A stretch of DNA of 64,000 nucleotides from Haliclona indistincta (lineage: Eukaryota > Porifera > Demospongiae > Haplosclerida > Chalinidae), in the NCBI GenBank assembly GCA_964017065.1, contig OZ024786.1, positions 14,171,764 through 14,235,763 of the forward strand. The letters are read 5' to 3'. Of the stretch, positions 1 through 10,147 are shown in pieces. Numbering within the stretch: the first letter of the stretch is position 1; each line of letters starts with the position of its first letter. The notes beneath the pieces are model-generated. The model worked only from the letters and a program-made list of their open reading frames with translations. It was not told the origin of the DNA and did no database searches. Both the position numbers and the translations under genes were made by a program.

Positions 1-473
1 ACCTTAGCTTTCATCTTTGTAACCAGTAACCATAGTTTACTTATACTTTCAATTTGCAACCACAGTTCACACTCACTTACCATGTGCTAACTATCATCTA
101 GAACATCCTCCATTACCACATGTTTTCTCACTCTGTAATAAATAATCATGTCAGTTGTACAGTTCTGTTAGACATTAATATCTGCTCTCAGTAGACATTG
201 ATCGTAACCATCAACGTCTCTACATTGGTGACCCTGATCATGTCTACAGCCTCCTCTACAGCAACTAACATGTTTATAGCACAATAAGCAAAACTGAGCT
301 CGAACCTTTGAAGTTTGACTCATTTGAACAATGAGTAAAATAGCATTTCTTCCACGCCAACTTTGACTTCAAATTAACATGGTTTTTTTAAATGTTAACT
401 AACACATGTCATGTTTTGGCAGGTATAGTGACAAAATAGTGTTGGCATGTGTCAACAACATAATCTACAACGT
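1..473. repeat. Duplicated spacer, no gene seen
   Basis: No ORF with recognisable content. Bases 1-240 match 8325-8540 nearly word for word (the AACCAGTAACCATAGTTT and ACCATGTGCTAACTAT stretches). Bases 300-470 match about 4160-4375 (AACCTTTGAAG, CAAATTAACA, TTCTGGCAGGTA-like words). It is therefore array spacer that was duplicated together with the gene family. Confidence 0.7.
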
Positions 474-643
474 AGCAGTGTGTTGGTGTGGAGGCTCCCT
501 GCTGTACTCACCCCAACATGCCATGGTTCATCAAGACACTCGGTGAGACCACCACTGAGGATATTCAGCTGAGACTGTGTAACAATCGTGGAATTGCTGA
601 TGAAGAAACTCTACTGCAGTTGATATCATTGTATGTACATTAG
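474..643 (+). pseudogene. 3' fragment of fibrinogen-like array gene
   Basis: The reading frame carries VGVEAPCCTHPNMPWF, then the conserved C-terminal helix and LCNNRGIADEETLLQLISLYVH, ending in TAG at 641-643. This corresponds to residues ~275-328 of the full-length genes. Homology stops abruptly upstream of 474 in spacer sequence, so about 80% of the gene is missing. The sequence after the stop (GTGACAAAGACCATAACATTAATGATC) is the same 3' flank found after the 19385, 33537 and 56000 genes, so this is the end of a real copy and not a random match. Confidence 0.9.
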
Positions 644-1215
644 TGACAAAGACCATAACATTAATGATCAAGAAGTGTTTTACGTGTACTTGTACCCCAC
701 CACACCCAAAGATCAAAGGAAAATGGCATGGTATATATCCCATAGTGCGTGGGCGTCCCCATACAAGGCACAGGTGGTATATTTCTCATATTCCACCATG
801 GTGGTATATGAGAAATACACTCCTCAAGGGATTAACCAAGAGGTGTGCCCTGGTCACGTGACCAGGTTGAGGTTGCGCGAGGGCATCCTCCGACAGTTGT
901 TAGCCTTGCAACTAGCAGCACCCAGTTGCAGGGCGAAGATGCGCAGAAGTGGCTGAGATTTATAGCGTACAATCATCCTGACACTAGTGGGTATTAAATT
1001 GGCAAGCATGTGGTAAACCCCGCCCAATTCATGTGCAATGAATACAAGAAAACTTGGCGATCGCTCTTTCGCTCTAGAAGCACAAAGCTGTCCAAGTCTT
1101 TGCTACACACTCTACTCAGGTACGCGTACACACTTGGGGCCTCCTCTCGGCCCGTGACTCACCGCTAAATCGAGATCAACGCGAGCGCGAGCAAGAAGCG
1201 ACGCCCACACACTAA

Positions 1216-1416
1216 GGTATATAACATATGAACCATGGCTTGTCGGTGTGTATGCCGAATATACCACCCTCGGTCTCGGTCATCGAAAGTTTGCAGCCTC
1301 GATAAACCCCTCGCTTCGCTCGGGGTTTATCTCGGCTGCAAACTTCCTCTGACCTCGACCTCGGGTGGTATATTCGGCATACACACCTCCAAGCCATGGT
1401 TTATATATTACATACC
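1216..1416. repeat. 200-bp near-perfect hairpin
   Basis: Left arm (GTGTATGCCGAATATACCACC, then CGATAAACCCC) reads back as the right arm (GGGGTTTATC, then GGTGGTATATTCGGCATACAC) around a small CG-rich loop near 1311-1319 containing CTCGCTTCGCTCGG. Similar open frames appear on both strands because it is a palindrome. No transposase frame and no clear target duplication seen. Probably a hairpin-type MITE. Confidence 0.85.
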
Positions 1417-1871
1417 GAGGAAAATATGGATATTTTCCAGGATATCAAAGTTAAACCTGTCCAATATGGATATTTTCCAGGAAGTGGCAAAGTGGCACTA
1501 GTCCCTTGTCCACACCTGCCCACCCGGCGAAAGTGCGTGGAGCTTTATACCCCACAAAATAGCAGATACTAGTGGGCCATCGTCAATAAATTATCAATAA
1601 ATTTTTGGCGCACGTGTTAACCTTTGGGAAAGGTCAGCCAGCATTGCTGCCTGAAAGCCAAGTTACCGTGCTTTTTTACTGCACAAAAGTTGACGCCAGG
1701 CTTCGTTTGTCGCCCAACTTGAACACGGGCATTCGCCATTATAGACCTGGCGAGTGTGCGCTTGGAGGCGAGTACCCTGGGCTCCCATCGCTCGTAGATC
1801 TTCGCTTACAAGCTACAGAACAGCTACAGCAGCTACAAACACCACGAGAAGACTGGTGGTGGGGTACAAGT

Positions 1872-2010
1872 CAGTTAACTCCCGGTCTCTTCGGCGATCG
1901 GGATAATACCTCGGTGGTTAATTATGCCATCCTCGGGCTCTGCCCTCGAACAGCATAATTGACCACCTCGGTATATATCCCGTATCGCCTCAGAGACCGG
2001 GAGTTAACTA
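1872..2010. repeat. 140-bp hairpin element
   Basis: AGTTAACTCCCGGTCTC at the left pairs with GAGACCGGGAGTTAACT at the right. Inside, GGTGGTTAATTATGC pairs with GCATAATTGACCACC around a CCTCGGGCTCTGCCCTCGA loop. Same architecture as the hairpins at 1216 and 3554: long arms and a tiny CpG-rich loop. Confidence 0.85.
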
Positions 2011-2129
2011 TTACTTGTGCCATAATAGCCTCTAAGATCAAAGGCAACGCCAGAGAAATATATCGTATATTTCCCAGTATGCACACCGGTGTACATACTG
2101 CTAACAGTATTGACCACAATATTACAGAT

Positions 2130-2465
2130 GTATGCTGCACCACTATAAAATAGCGTACAAGCGTTGCTCGGCAAAATCCATGCAACAGATTCTGCACAGA
2201 TGGCAGGAGAGCTTGCTGGAGCAGTTTTAGCTTTGTACAGTTCACACAACTTAAGAAAAATATCCCCAACCGATCGTTCTTGGTTGCCACTGGGCGAGCT
2301 CGTCTTTCCGCTATGGCTAATGCTACGCGGTTGAAACTTGATATGGTAGAAGTCTATCGATAGACAAGCAAACTGCACTCTGCTAGTCTGTCTGTACAAA
2401 TACCCATGGCTAGAAAATAAAGATACTCGCTAAAGTCACGAATATCATTAATTCTGGTAACCCGC
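2130..2465 (+). repeat. Dispersed repeat, family shared with 35035-35360
   Basis: About 330 bases align with 35035-35360 (AATCCATGCAAC, TTCTGCACA.ATGGCAGGAGA, TTTCCGCTATGGCTAA, TAGTCTGTCTGTACAAATA). Ends near CCGCCACCTTAA, the same terminal word as the TTAA-flanked elements at 24799 and 50024, so it may be a decayed right end of that group. No coding content recognised. Confidence 0.65.
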
Positions 2466-3553
2466 CACCTTAACAATTAAAGCCTGCACAGCTACATTCT
2501 AAAGAATAGCTTATCAGGTTAAATTTTCGTTCCACTGGAGTGCAAGAGGGAAATTTCTACACAAGAAAATAGCATTGAGCACATGCATTGTGAGAGGTAG
2601 TCCGTTGAGCTAGACCCATTTTGAAACTAGTGCTGTGTGGTATGGAAGCATTCCATATTTTGGTTACTCTGAGCTACTAAATATTACATCTGTACAAAAT
2701 TACGTTCCAGTTTTTGAACAAGAATCTTGAAAATGAATGGAAAATAATGAATACCACTTGCAAATGCAAAGCATTTCTGAAGCAGAGTTGAACTATTATT
2801 GGTAATTAGAGTATGATACCATACAAGATCAAAGGCGCCGACAGTGCTCTATATTCCATAGTACGCACTGCCCATTGTTCAAACAGTGCTTTATTTTCCA
2901 AAACCCATTGTTCTACAGTGCTCTATTTTCCACCGCAGTGCTCTATCTACCAGGTGTTAACATGCCGATATGCAGTGAATTTAATTACAAAATACATGCG
3001 ATGAAACACAAACAACTTTCATTTTGATAAAAATACTAAAACAATGTCGAACAGAGACTATTCAGTGTCTTTAACAGCGATCAAAAGGCCAGAAGAAAGC
3101 TAGATAGGAGGGCCACGCCGTTAGCAATGTAGCCTGGTGACGTCAGGTTTATCCAGGGCGCTACAGCTTCTCAAAGACAGGATGAAACCGGAAAGTAGCT
3201 ACATGGCAGCGTAGCAAGTAGCTCGGCGTCACTGCTGATGTACGTTTGATGGATACTTTCATCCACGAGGTTCGGTGAAGTCGTTCCTCACTGATTCATG
3301 ATTCCTTCATAGCTTTAGCCCACTGGTAGTGGTAGTTAGATAAATAAGACACGTCTTCTTTTCTGGTGTTGAATTCTCTGCTCCTATCATATTCCCAAGT
3401 CGAAATCACAGCGCTCTCGTCCACAGCTACCTTCCACCATGTGCTCGTGTAACGATTTCCGTAAAATTCCGTAAATTCCCATAATGGTAGCGTTTATCTT
3501 CGGCCTGCTAGCAGTATCCCTTATGGTAACTGTACAAGGTCACACTCTAAACC
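2466..3553. other. Intergenic, no gene recognised
   Basis: Only short, composition-driven ORFs. At 2840-2950 there are four imperfect copies of CAGTGCTCTATTTTCCA, a degenerate micro-repeat whose AGTGCTCTA word also appears in the neighbouring hairpin at 3554. Nothing else stands out. Confidence 0.5.
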
Positions 3554-3714
3554 TGTTAAAGCACCGCTCTTCTCGTGCTCTACGCAATATAATAGCACTC
3601 GGGTCGTGTCTCGAGACAAATAGAGCACTCGCCTTCGGCTCGTGCTCTATTTGCCTCTCGCCACGCCCCTCGTGCTATTATATTGCGTAGAGCACTCGGA
3701 GCGGTGCTTTAACT
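3554..3714. repeat. 160-bp hairpin element
   Basis: GTTAAAGCACCGCTC at the left pairs with GAGCGGTGCTTTAAC at the right. GTGCTCTACGCAATATAATAG pairs with CTATTATATTGCGTAGAGCAC. The loop around 3630-3640 is CGCCTTCGGCTCG. Third member of the hairpin class in the first 4 kb. Confidence 0.85.
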
Positions 3715-4581
3715 AGTACATAATGTGCATCCAATTATATGATCATGTGTGTTATCTTGCTATCAATTATCATTCTTTTTCAATTATTAAGTTTATGGGA
3801 AACACAATGCCCACTTAAAAACAAGCAGAAATGGTTGCCTGAAAAAACGCTTGTAGCATTGTGCATGTTTGTTTGGTTGAACAAAGCATTGCATATCCAG
3901 TCAGAGCAAAGACTGCACTTTGTCGTTTGCAAAAAAACATGGCTAGACGCGTTACCATAGTTCGTTACAAAGTGCACGAAGCAACGAGCAGCTTCATTGA
4001 CTAAGAAATCGAAAATCTTGTTGAGGGCACTCTGTAGCACGACTAGACTTGGCATGCAGCTAGACAGTTATCTAGGGACTGACGGATCCTTTTTTCGATA
4101 TCAGCTTTAGTTGCTCAGTTATGTTCACACACACTCGAAAAGCTTGACAAAGCTAATTTTCGAACGTTCAAACCTTTGAAGTGTGACTCATTGAAATCAT
4201 GAGGAAAATAGCTCAACACCAGCTTTGATTCCAAATTAACAAGGTCACCGCTCATGTTAAGTAACTATGACTACCACACGTTCTGGCAGGTACAGTGACA
4301 ACTGAACAAGCTGTTAAAGGATGATAGAAATGTAATTATTGTGTTAGTATGTGTCAACAACATATTCTACAATATCAAAAAAAACTTGAAAAGAATTTTG
4401 CCATACATATTTAGTAGTCAACATGTAAACAAGGAGCTCTTAATTCCCTAAGACCTCAACGAAAAGGACTTCAAGATCTTTATGAGCAAGTTGCATCACT
4501 TATATTTGCAATTTAAAAAATGCATTTTCAATCTCAAAAAAACGAGTGGATTAAACAAAAGTACTTTAAAATGAGATACGA

Positions 4582-4790
4582 TGAGATACGTGTTCCCAAT
4601 GGCTCACTAGTACAGGTCTACTGTGACATGGAGGGGACCAACTGTGGAGGACAAGGAGGCTGGATGAGAGTGGCCCATGTTAATATGTCACAGGATGGTG
4701 TCAGTTGCCCTCAAGGACTGACACAGAAGACCATGTCAGGACTGGACGTTTTGTGAGGAAATATTAATTTTTCTCTGCACTAAGTCTGAT
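4582..4790 (+). pseudogene. Middle fragment of fibrinogen-like array gene
   Basis: Encodes DEIRVPNGSLVQVYCDME through GGWMRVAHVNMSQDGVSCPQGL and TMSGL (residues ~90-143 of a full copy), still open. At 4743 the frame breaks: about 50 bases are missing and homology resumes with TTCTCTGCACTAAGTCTGAT (full genes have TTCTCTGCACTAGGTCTCAG). Bounded upstream by unrelated AT-rich sequence. Nucleotide identity to live copies is very high, so it is a recent fragment. Confidence 0.9.
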
Positions 4791-5220
4791 CGGATTTCTA
4801 TCATTATCGGCTTGCAGTGTGATCTCTATATTTTAGGAATAATGTAGCTCTTAGAACAAGGACATCAAAAAATACATAATTGTTATAGAAGTGGAGAGGA
4901 TAGGTCTGGAGTTGACAGCAAAAGTTCAAAGATGTGTGCACTTGAACTGATGAAGAAACAATGTCTCTCTCACTGGGTATTACCATTGCAGCTTATAGTA
5001 GTCAAGGAACTTATCATTCCTTGTACATAGACTATTTCTCAGTAGAAGGTTAGGTACATGTCGCATACCTTCTATAGAACTTTATGGATGTAATATCTGC
5101 CTCTGAGTCTCAGATTTCATGACATATTCATGTTTTCCTTGTTATAAGACATCAATTTCTTGCATACATTAAGTGCAGTCGACTTGTTCACCAGAAAAGT
5201 GGAAAGAGAGAGAGGAGACT
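4791..5220 (+). promoter_or_regulatory. Class A upstream region and leader
   Basis: This ~400-base upstream block recurs before the genes at 13837, 16347, 19385 and 22288. Recurring words are TTCAATGATGTGTGCA, CAATGTCCCTCTCACTGGG, CTTTGAGTCTCA, a TTATAA(C/G)ACAT box ~70-80 bases before the ATG, AAATTAAGTGTAGTCGAC, TTCACCAGAAAAGTGGAAAG and a purine-rich GAGAGGAGACT directly before ATG. No in-frame ATG occurs between the leader and the annotated start. Promoter function is inferred from conservation and position only. Confidence 0.5.
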
Positions 5221-6207
5221 ATGGCTACTAAACTAGTCTGTCTACTGATCAGCTCTTACCTGCTGTTGGCTGGTGACTATCATGTAGTGAGTGGGTTCAC
5301 TCCAGTCACCTACTCTTCTCAGAGCTCTACTGCAGAATGTGGTCACAGTGACCCTCTACAAGATGACCAGTTGATGGAAGCACTCAGCCAGATCCATCAG
5401 GAGCTAGGTCCTCCAGGATGCAACCCTCCTCGAAACAGATCTTGTCAGGAGATTCTCCACTGCTTCCCATCAGCTCCCTCAGGCTACCACGAGATACGTG
5501 TTCCCAATGGCTCACTAGTACAGGTCTACTGTGACATGGAGGGGACCAACTGTGGAGGACAAGGAGGCTGGATGAGAGTGGCCCATGTTAATATGTCACA
5601 GGATGGTGCCAGTTGCCCTCAAGGACTGACAGAAAAAGTCAGGTCAGTATCGACTCTCTGTGGACAGAGTGCTACTGGTTGTGAAGGAACATTGTTCTCT
5701 GCACTAGGTCTCAGCTACTCACGAGTGTGTGGCCAGCTACGAGGATACCAGTTTGGTAATCCTGATGCATTTAACCCTGGCGTCTCAATAATTAGTAATT
5801 ATGTTGATGGGGCATCCATCACATATGGTACTACACCAGTCAAACACATCTGGACATATGCTACTGGAATCTCTCTTAGTCAAAGTTGCATTTCTTGTCA
5901 ATGTCCCTGCAATACTGGTGGTAATACTGATCAAGTTCCTCCTTTTGTTGGCAGCGACTACTACTGTGAGACTGGTTTCAATTCGGCTAGTACTTTTAAT
6001 GGTGTCTTTTCCAATACTGATCCTCTGTGGGATGGGCAGCAGTGTCCTGGTGTGGAGGCTCCCTGCTGTACTCACCCCAACATGCCATGGTTCATCAAGA
6101 CACTTGGTGAGACCACCACTGAGGATATTCAGCTGAGACTGTGCAACAATGGCGGAATTTCTCAAGAAGAAACTCTACTGCAGTTGATATCATTGTATGT
6201 ACATTAG
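5221..6207 (+). CDS. Secreted fibrinogen-like/variable-loop protein, copy 1
   Basis: Single exon, 328 aa. Residues 1-25 form a signal peptide (MATKLVCLLISSYLLLAG). Residues 46-66 are the QDDQLMEALSQIHQELG helix-like linker. Residues 75-140 match the N-terminal part of fibrinogen-related domains (CQEI, SGYHEI, VYCDME, CGGQGGWMRV), with N-glycosylation sequons NRS, NGS and NMS. The classical FReD C-terminal calcium site is not seen; instead there is a family-specific Cys-rich half ending LLQLISLYVH. Loops: NPDAFNPGVSIISN (~180-193), ISLSQSCISCQCPC (~217-230), FNSASTFNGVFSNT (~253-266). It is unusual in having KVRSVSTLCG where relatives have TMSGLTLCG, and CPGVEA. The start is the first ATG after the class A leader. 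A poly(A) signal AATAAA lies at 6265. Binding role is inferred. Confidence 0.93.
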   Translation: MATKLVCLLISSYLLLAGDYHVVSGFTPVTYSSQSSTAECGHSDPLQDDQLMEALSQIHQELGPPGCNPPRNRSCQEILHCFPSAPSGYHEIRVPNGSLVQVYCDMEGTNCGGQGGWMRVAHVNMSQDGASCPQGLTEKVRSVSTLCGQSATGCEGTLFSALGLSYSRVCGQLRGYQFGNPDAFNPGVSIISNYVDGASITYGTTPVKHIWTYATGISLSQSCISCQCPCNTGGNTDQVPPFVGSDYYCETGFNSASTFNGVFSNTDPLWDGQQCPGVEAPCCTHPNMPWFIKTLGETTTEDIQLRLCNNGGISQEETLLQLISLYVH

Positions 6208-6580
6208 TGACATTAATAATTAATAACCCCATTAATAATCGAAGAATTTCTTAATTACTTTTACAATAAAATAAAAATGAACAAGAATCATAAGAGCATG
6301 ATGAGGTGTAAACAAAGCATTATTTTAACTAAGGAATTAACATTTCTTATCACAGGCTCACTGTAACACAACTAGACTAGCTAAAAACATGTAAAGACTG
6401 TTTGAAATATAATTATGCGATGGAATGTCTGCTTTTGAGTCTCCAAGTTCATGTCATGTTCATGTTTCCTAATGTTTGATTATTTTGTGGACATTTGTAC
6501 AACAAGTATCTAACAGTTAGCTACGGCTGTCATGAGATTGTCTGGCAGTCTACAGTGGTCATCAAGGTACTGAACACTCC

Positions 6581-6780
6581 GGTACTGGTATTGCTTTTGT
6601 TAATAGCTCCAACATCACCTTCAGGTACATCACTGTCACTAACTGTGGGGCTGACATGACAAGCTTTTGTTGAGAAAGCTTTTTGTGCAATGGTAGTCTT
6701 GGTCTCTTTAGAACTGGTCACACTATTGCATTAGATCATGTTTCTATACAAAATGGGACAAGCAATGGTCTACTGAAGTT
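6581..6780 (+). pseudogene. Relic of beta-helix membrane-protein gene
   Basis: The frame reads GTGIAFVNSSNITF..ITVTNCGADM, then a stop after SFC, then SFLCNGSLGLFRTGHTIALDHVSIQNGTSNGL. This lines up with residues ~104-175 of the 57532 gene (ETGIAFDRSAHITLKNFTISNCGAT, CFITGNGTAIQI, SQGLTFINT). Sequence identity is low, so it is an old paralogous scrap and not a recent copy. No start, signal peptide or membrane part is nearby. It shows that a receptor of this type once lay between array genes here too. Confidence 0.7.
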
Positions 6781-6939
6781 CAAAATGGCGGCGTTATCAT
6801 CAAATTAATGCAGCAAAACTTGTAAGAAAACGGTGAACAAACAAGGTTTGATTTGATAGTTATCACTGCTGCTAGGCAATGATATGTAGGGATGACCGCG
6901 AATTAAGATGGCTGCTACTCATGTGTGAAAAATGAATTT

Positions 6940-7121
6940 TCGCACATAATCATGTTATTGTATCTGATGTAACCAGCCAAAATACCATGAAAGGAATAGG
7001 AAAAAACACTACAACATAGTTGATCAAGATACATGTGTTGATGTTTCCATCATGTACATTCTTTGTTTGCTGCCTTAGTTACATTGTTCAACTTATCCTT
7101 GATCATAGTGGAAAGAAAGCT
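6940..7121 (+). promoter_or_regulatory. Class B upstream region and leader
   Basis: About 180 bases (ATCTGATGTAACCAGCC, CCATGAAAGGAATAGG, ATACATGTGTTGATGTTTCC, TCCTTGATCA, GTGGAAAG) recur before the copies at 31655 and 35894, always ending in AGCTATG. This is a leader type clearly different from class A, so nearly identical coding regions are driven by different upstream sequences. Role inferred from conservation. Confidence 0.5.
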
Positions 7122-8108
7122 ATGGCTACTAAACTAGTCTGTCTACTGATCAGCTCTTACCTGCTGTTGGCTGGTGACTATCATGTAGTGAGTGGGTTCA
7201 CTCCAGTCACCTACTCTTCTCAGAGCTCTACTGCAGAATGTGGTCACAGTGACCCTCTACAAGATGACCAGTTGATGGCAGTGATTAGTCAGGTTCGTCA
7301 ACGGCTAGGTCCTCCAGGATGCAACCCTCCACGAAACAGATCTTGTCAGGAGATTCTCTACTGCTTCCCATCAGCTCCCTCAGGCTACCACGAGATACGT
7401 GTTCCCAATGGCTCACTAGTACAGGTCTACTGTGACATGGAGGGGACCAACTGTGGAGGACAAGGAGGCTGGATGAGAGTGGCCCATGTTAATATGTCAC
7501 AGGATGGTGCCAGTTGCCCTCAAGGACTGACAGAGAAGAACATGTCAGGACTGACTCTCTGTGGACAGAATGCTACTGGTTGTCAAAGAACATCGTTCTT
7601 TGCACTAGGTCTCAGCTACTCACGAGTGTGTGGTCAGTTACGAGGATATCAGTTTGGTACAACTAATGCATTTGCTCTTTACAACAATAAAAATTTTCAA
7701 CTAAATCAAACCTACGTTGATGGAGCATCCATTACATACGACACTAGATCACCTAAACACATCTGGACATATGCTACTGCACAAAAGCTTGGTTTGGGCA
7801 ATAGTACATGTCCCTGCAATACTGGCAGTACTGCTCAGGTTCCTCCCTATGTTGGTAGTGACTACTACTGTGAGACTGGTAATGATAATAATATTGCCAG
7901 TTATGATTTCTTCCTCAATGATCCTCTGTGGGATGGGCAGCAGTGTGATGGTGTGGAGGCAAACTGCTGTACTCATCCCAACATGCCATGGTTCATCAAG
8001 ACACTCGGTGAGAACACCACTGAGGATATTCAGCTGAGACTGTGTATTAATGGACTACCAACTAACGAGGAGACTCTACTGCAGTTGATTGAAATATATG
8101 TGTACTAA
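7122..8108 (+). CDS. Secreted fibrinogen-like/variable-loop protein, copy 2
   Basis: 328 aa, single exon, class B leader; the ATG at 7122 was chosen because it matches the family start and signal peptide, and the frame further upstream opens only with a TTG. The linker is the MAVISQVRQRLGPPGC type rather than MEALSKIHQELG. Loops: TTNAFALYNNKNFQLNQT, AQKLGLGNSTCPC (loop 2 lacks the extra C-x2-C pair present in copies 1, 4, 6 and 8-11), NDNNIASYDFFLNDP. Odd points: QRTSFFALG replaces EGTLFSALG, VEANCC replaces VEAPCC, and GENTTED creates an additional sequon. Ends INGLPTNEETLLQLIEIYVY. Its 3' flank (TAACACAAACATGACTATC) is the type also seen at 22288 and 62803. Confidence 0.93.
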   Translation: MATKLVCLLISSYLLLAGDYHVVSGFTPVTYSSQSSTAECGHSDPLQDDQLMAVISQVRQRLGPPGCNPPRNRSCQEILYCFPSAPSGYHEIRVPNGSLVQVYCDMEGTNCGGQGGWMRVAHVNMSQDGASCPQGLTEKNMSGLTLCGQNATGCQRTSFFALGLSYSRVCGQLRGYQFGTTNAFALYNNKNFQLNQTYVDGASITYDTRSPKHIWTYATAQKLGLGNSTCPCNTGSTAQVPPYVGSDYYCETGNDNNIASYDFFLNDPLWDGQQCDGVEANCCTHPNMPWFIKTLGENTTEDIQLRLCINGLPTNEETLLQLIEIYVY

Positions 8109-8542
8109 CACAAACATGACTATCACATGACTATCGTGCTTCATATTTCTATTAATTAAAGATTGTATATCAGACTTGCTGTATATCAGACTTGCTTTTG
8201 TTTTTTTAATTTAAGAGATTGAAAGATTTAAGAATAGCTCCCTAGTTCATCCCACCATAGACATTACAGTACAGGATAGGAAGCTAAAATATTCTCCAAA
8301 TCAAAACTTAATAAAATTAATAATCATCATAGTAACCAGTAACCATAGTTTTCTTATACTTTCAATTTGCAACCACAGTTCACACACACTTACCATGTGC
8401 TAACTATTTAGAATCAGTCTCCATTGCCACATGTTTTATCACTCTATATACATCAGCACCACATGTCAGTTGTACAGTTCTGTTAGACATTAAAATCAGT
8501 TCTCAGTAGACATTAATCGTAACCACTAACGTCTCTACATTA

Positions 8543-9059
8543 GGGAAACGATCTCTACAACGAGTGGTAGTTTCTACAACGATCTCTACAACGTTTTTTA
8601 TGGGCTCCGCCTTAAACAATGACGACACGACTAATAACCGTAACCTTGTGACGCCACTGGCTCGCACAGTTGTTGATTACTGTTTATCAAAAGTGTCGTC
8701 ATTCTTTTTGAGGCGGAGCCTATGAAAACGTCACTAAACAGCAAGATGGCCATCAAAAAGCAGCTGTTTTGCGAGACAGAGCTTCGTTTGTCGCGATGCT
8801 AAGACGGAGACGCGCCAAGTGAGTTCGTCGTAAATGCACTATGTTTAGCCTTTGTAATAAGCAAGTCTAGGTTCTTAACTAGCACGGACTCTGGAGATCC
8901 TGTCCCTAACGTTGGGCGATGTCGAAAACGCTGTTTTATGCTCCCTCCCTGTTCCCCGACGGCAACTTCTTGCACCGCTCACACGAGTGCATCTGGGACG
9001 AGTGTTTGACTGCAGCTTTAATAGTTCTTAACTACCACTCATTGTAGAGATCCTTTCCC
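8543..9059. mobile_element. TA-flanked DNA transposon, non-autonomous
   Basis: Termini GGGAAACGATCTCTACAACG (left) and the reverse complement of GGGAAAGGATCTCTACAATG (right) form ~30-base inverted repeats, each followed by GAGTGGTAGTT. Both ends abut TA (8541-8542 and 9060-9061). An inner inverted pair (GGGCTCCGCC..GACGACAC and GTGTCGTC..GGCGGAGCC) lies at ~8600-8725. The paralogous spacer at 210-230 lacks the insert. No transposase frame seen. Probably Tc1/mariner-like by its TA target; the superfamily is inference. Confidence 0.75.
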
Positions 9060-9405
9060 TAACGTGGTCTGCTGTGTTGGTGTGTTTACTGCCATCTTTT
9101 ATCACGTGACAGCCATGTGACGCGAAGCCATATGATGTAGTCAACTCCCAAGGATAGACCTTCATGATGGTACATGCTTATGTGCATAGGATCATGTAGT
9201 TCAGAGAAATTGAGCAAATTATCCAAAAATGACTTTTCAATCGTCTTCGTGTGGAACACTGTAGTAGTCCAGTAGTAATATAAGTACTATAAAAGATTAA
9301 ACAGCAAAAATTAAACGATCTAAAGAAAAAACTGATCTAGTTCCTAACACTATCGGCTTGCAGTGTGATTTTGAAAAAAAATTATAGAAACTTCAAAAAG
9401 CTGAA

Positions 9406-9478
9406 CGCCCGGTAAGGGACTCGAACCCGTGACCCTCAGATTAAAAGTCTGATGCTCTACCGACTGAGCTAACCGGGC
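9406..9478 (-). tRNA. tRNA-Lys(UUU)
   Basis: Read on the minus strand: acceptor GCCCGGT/ACCGGGC, D arm GCTC..GAGC, anticodon stem TCAGA/TCTGA with loop CTTTTAA (anticodon TTT, Lys), T loop TTCGAGT, and discriminator G, 73 nt without encoded CCA. A box (TAGCTCAGTCGG) and B box (GGTTCGAGTCC) are intact. One C-T mismatch is visible in the T stem (ACGGG against CCCTT); otherwise the fold is canonical. No intron. Confidence 0.93.
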
Positions 9479-10147
9479 GCTGATGATCATTGTCCAAAAA
9501 GCAACACACAGTCCCAGTGCAAGCACACGGTACATTTCCAAATTTTCTCAGTCTTTAATTTGCAATCCAGCCATTGGTGGTGTGGGTGTGGCATCCAGCA
9601 AAAATGCACACCCAAGCGTTGAACGCCGTATTCGAATTCTCATGTGTGATACACAAACTAAAGCTGTTCTTCAAATTTGTAACAAGAGATGGTTGCAAGA
9701 TGGTCACACTGAGCTAACAAGTATTATATCTGTACAAAATTGTTTCAGATTTTGAACAAAAAACTTGAAAATCAATGGATAATAATGGAATGCAAAGCAT
9801 TACTGAAGTTCCAAACTAATTATCTCTAATCATTATATTGATAATGAAGAGTTGGACTATGATTGATAAATAATGTGCAGCCTTTCTAAATGATAATGTG
9901 TCTTATCTTGTTACTTTAATATTGCTATCTCTACACTTTCATCAATAATGCATGATCTCATTTAGTGCAAAGTACAAAGGCAATACTCCTGTGTTCTTGG
10001 CTCAATAGATATGTACCATACATTGTACTTTGTATCATAGGTTGTTCATTAACATACAAACATATCTATTCAATCAAATGCACATGTCAACGTTTCCTTT
10101 ACACTCTGTATAATATTATTCAACTAATAGTTGTTTAACAAAGAACC
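9479..10147. promoter_or_regulatory. Spacer and class C upstream region
   Basis: 9479-9950 contains no recognisable gene. From ~9960, the words TTTAGTGCAAAGTACAA, TTCTTGGCTCAATAGATATGTA and TTCATCTATTAGTTGTTTAACAA-like sequence recur before the copies at 30238 and 44603. All three genes start MAAR/MATK/MAAK and end their leader in short AT-rich sequence instead of the purine-rich class A box. Regulatory role inferred. Confidence 0.45.

Noticed and set aside
5173..5220. N-terminal extensions of array proteins (also at 7020, 16278, 22183, 44543)
   Set aside because: Extensions differ between copies, begin mostly with non-ATG codons and precede a perfectly conserved signal peptide; they are leader sequence.
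5785..6165. Minus-strand ORFs antisense to array genes (also at 10649, 16851, 34053 and others)
   Set aside because: They recur in every copy only because the sense strand is conserved; shadows of the real genes.
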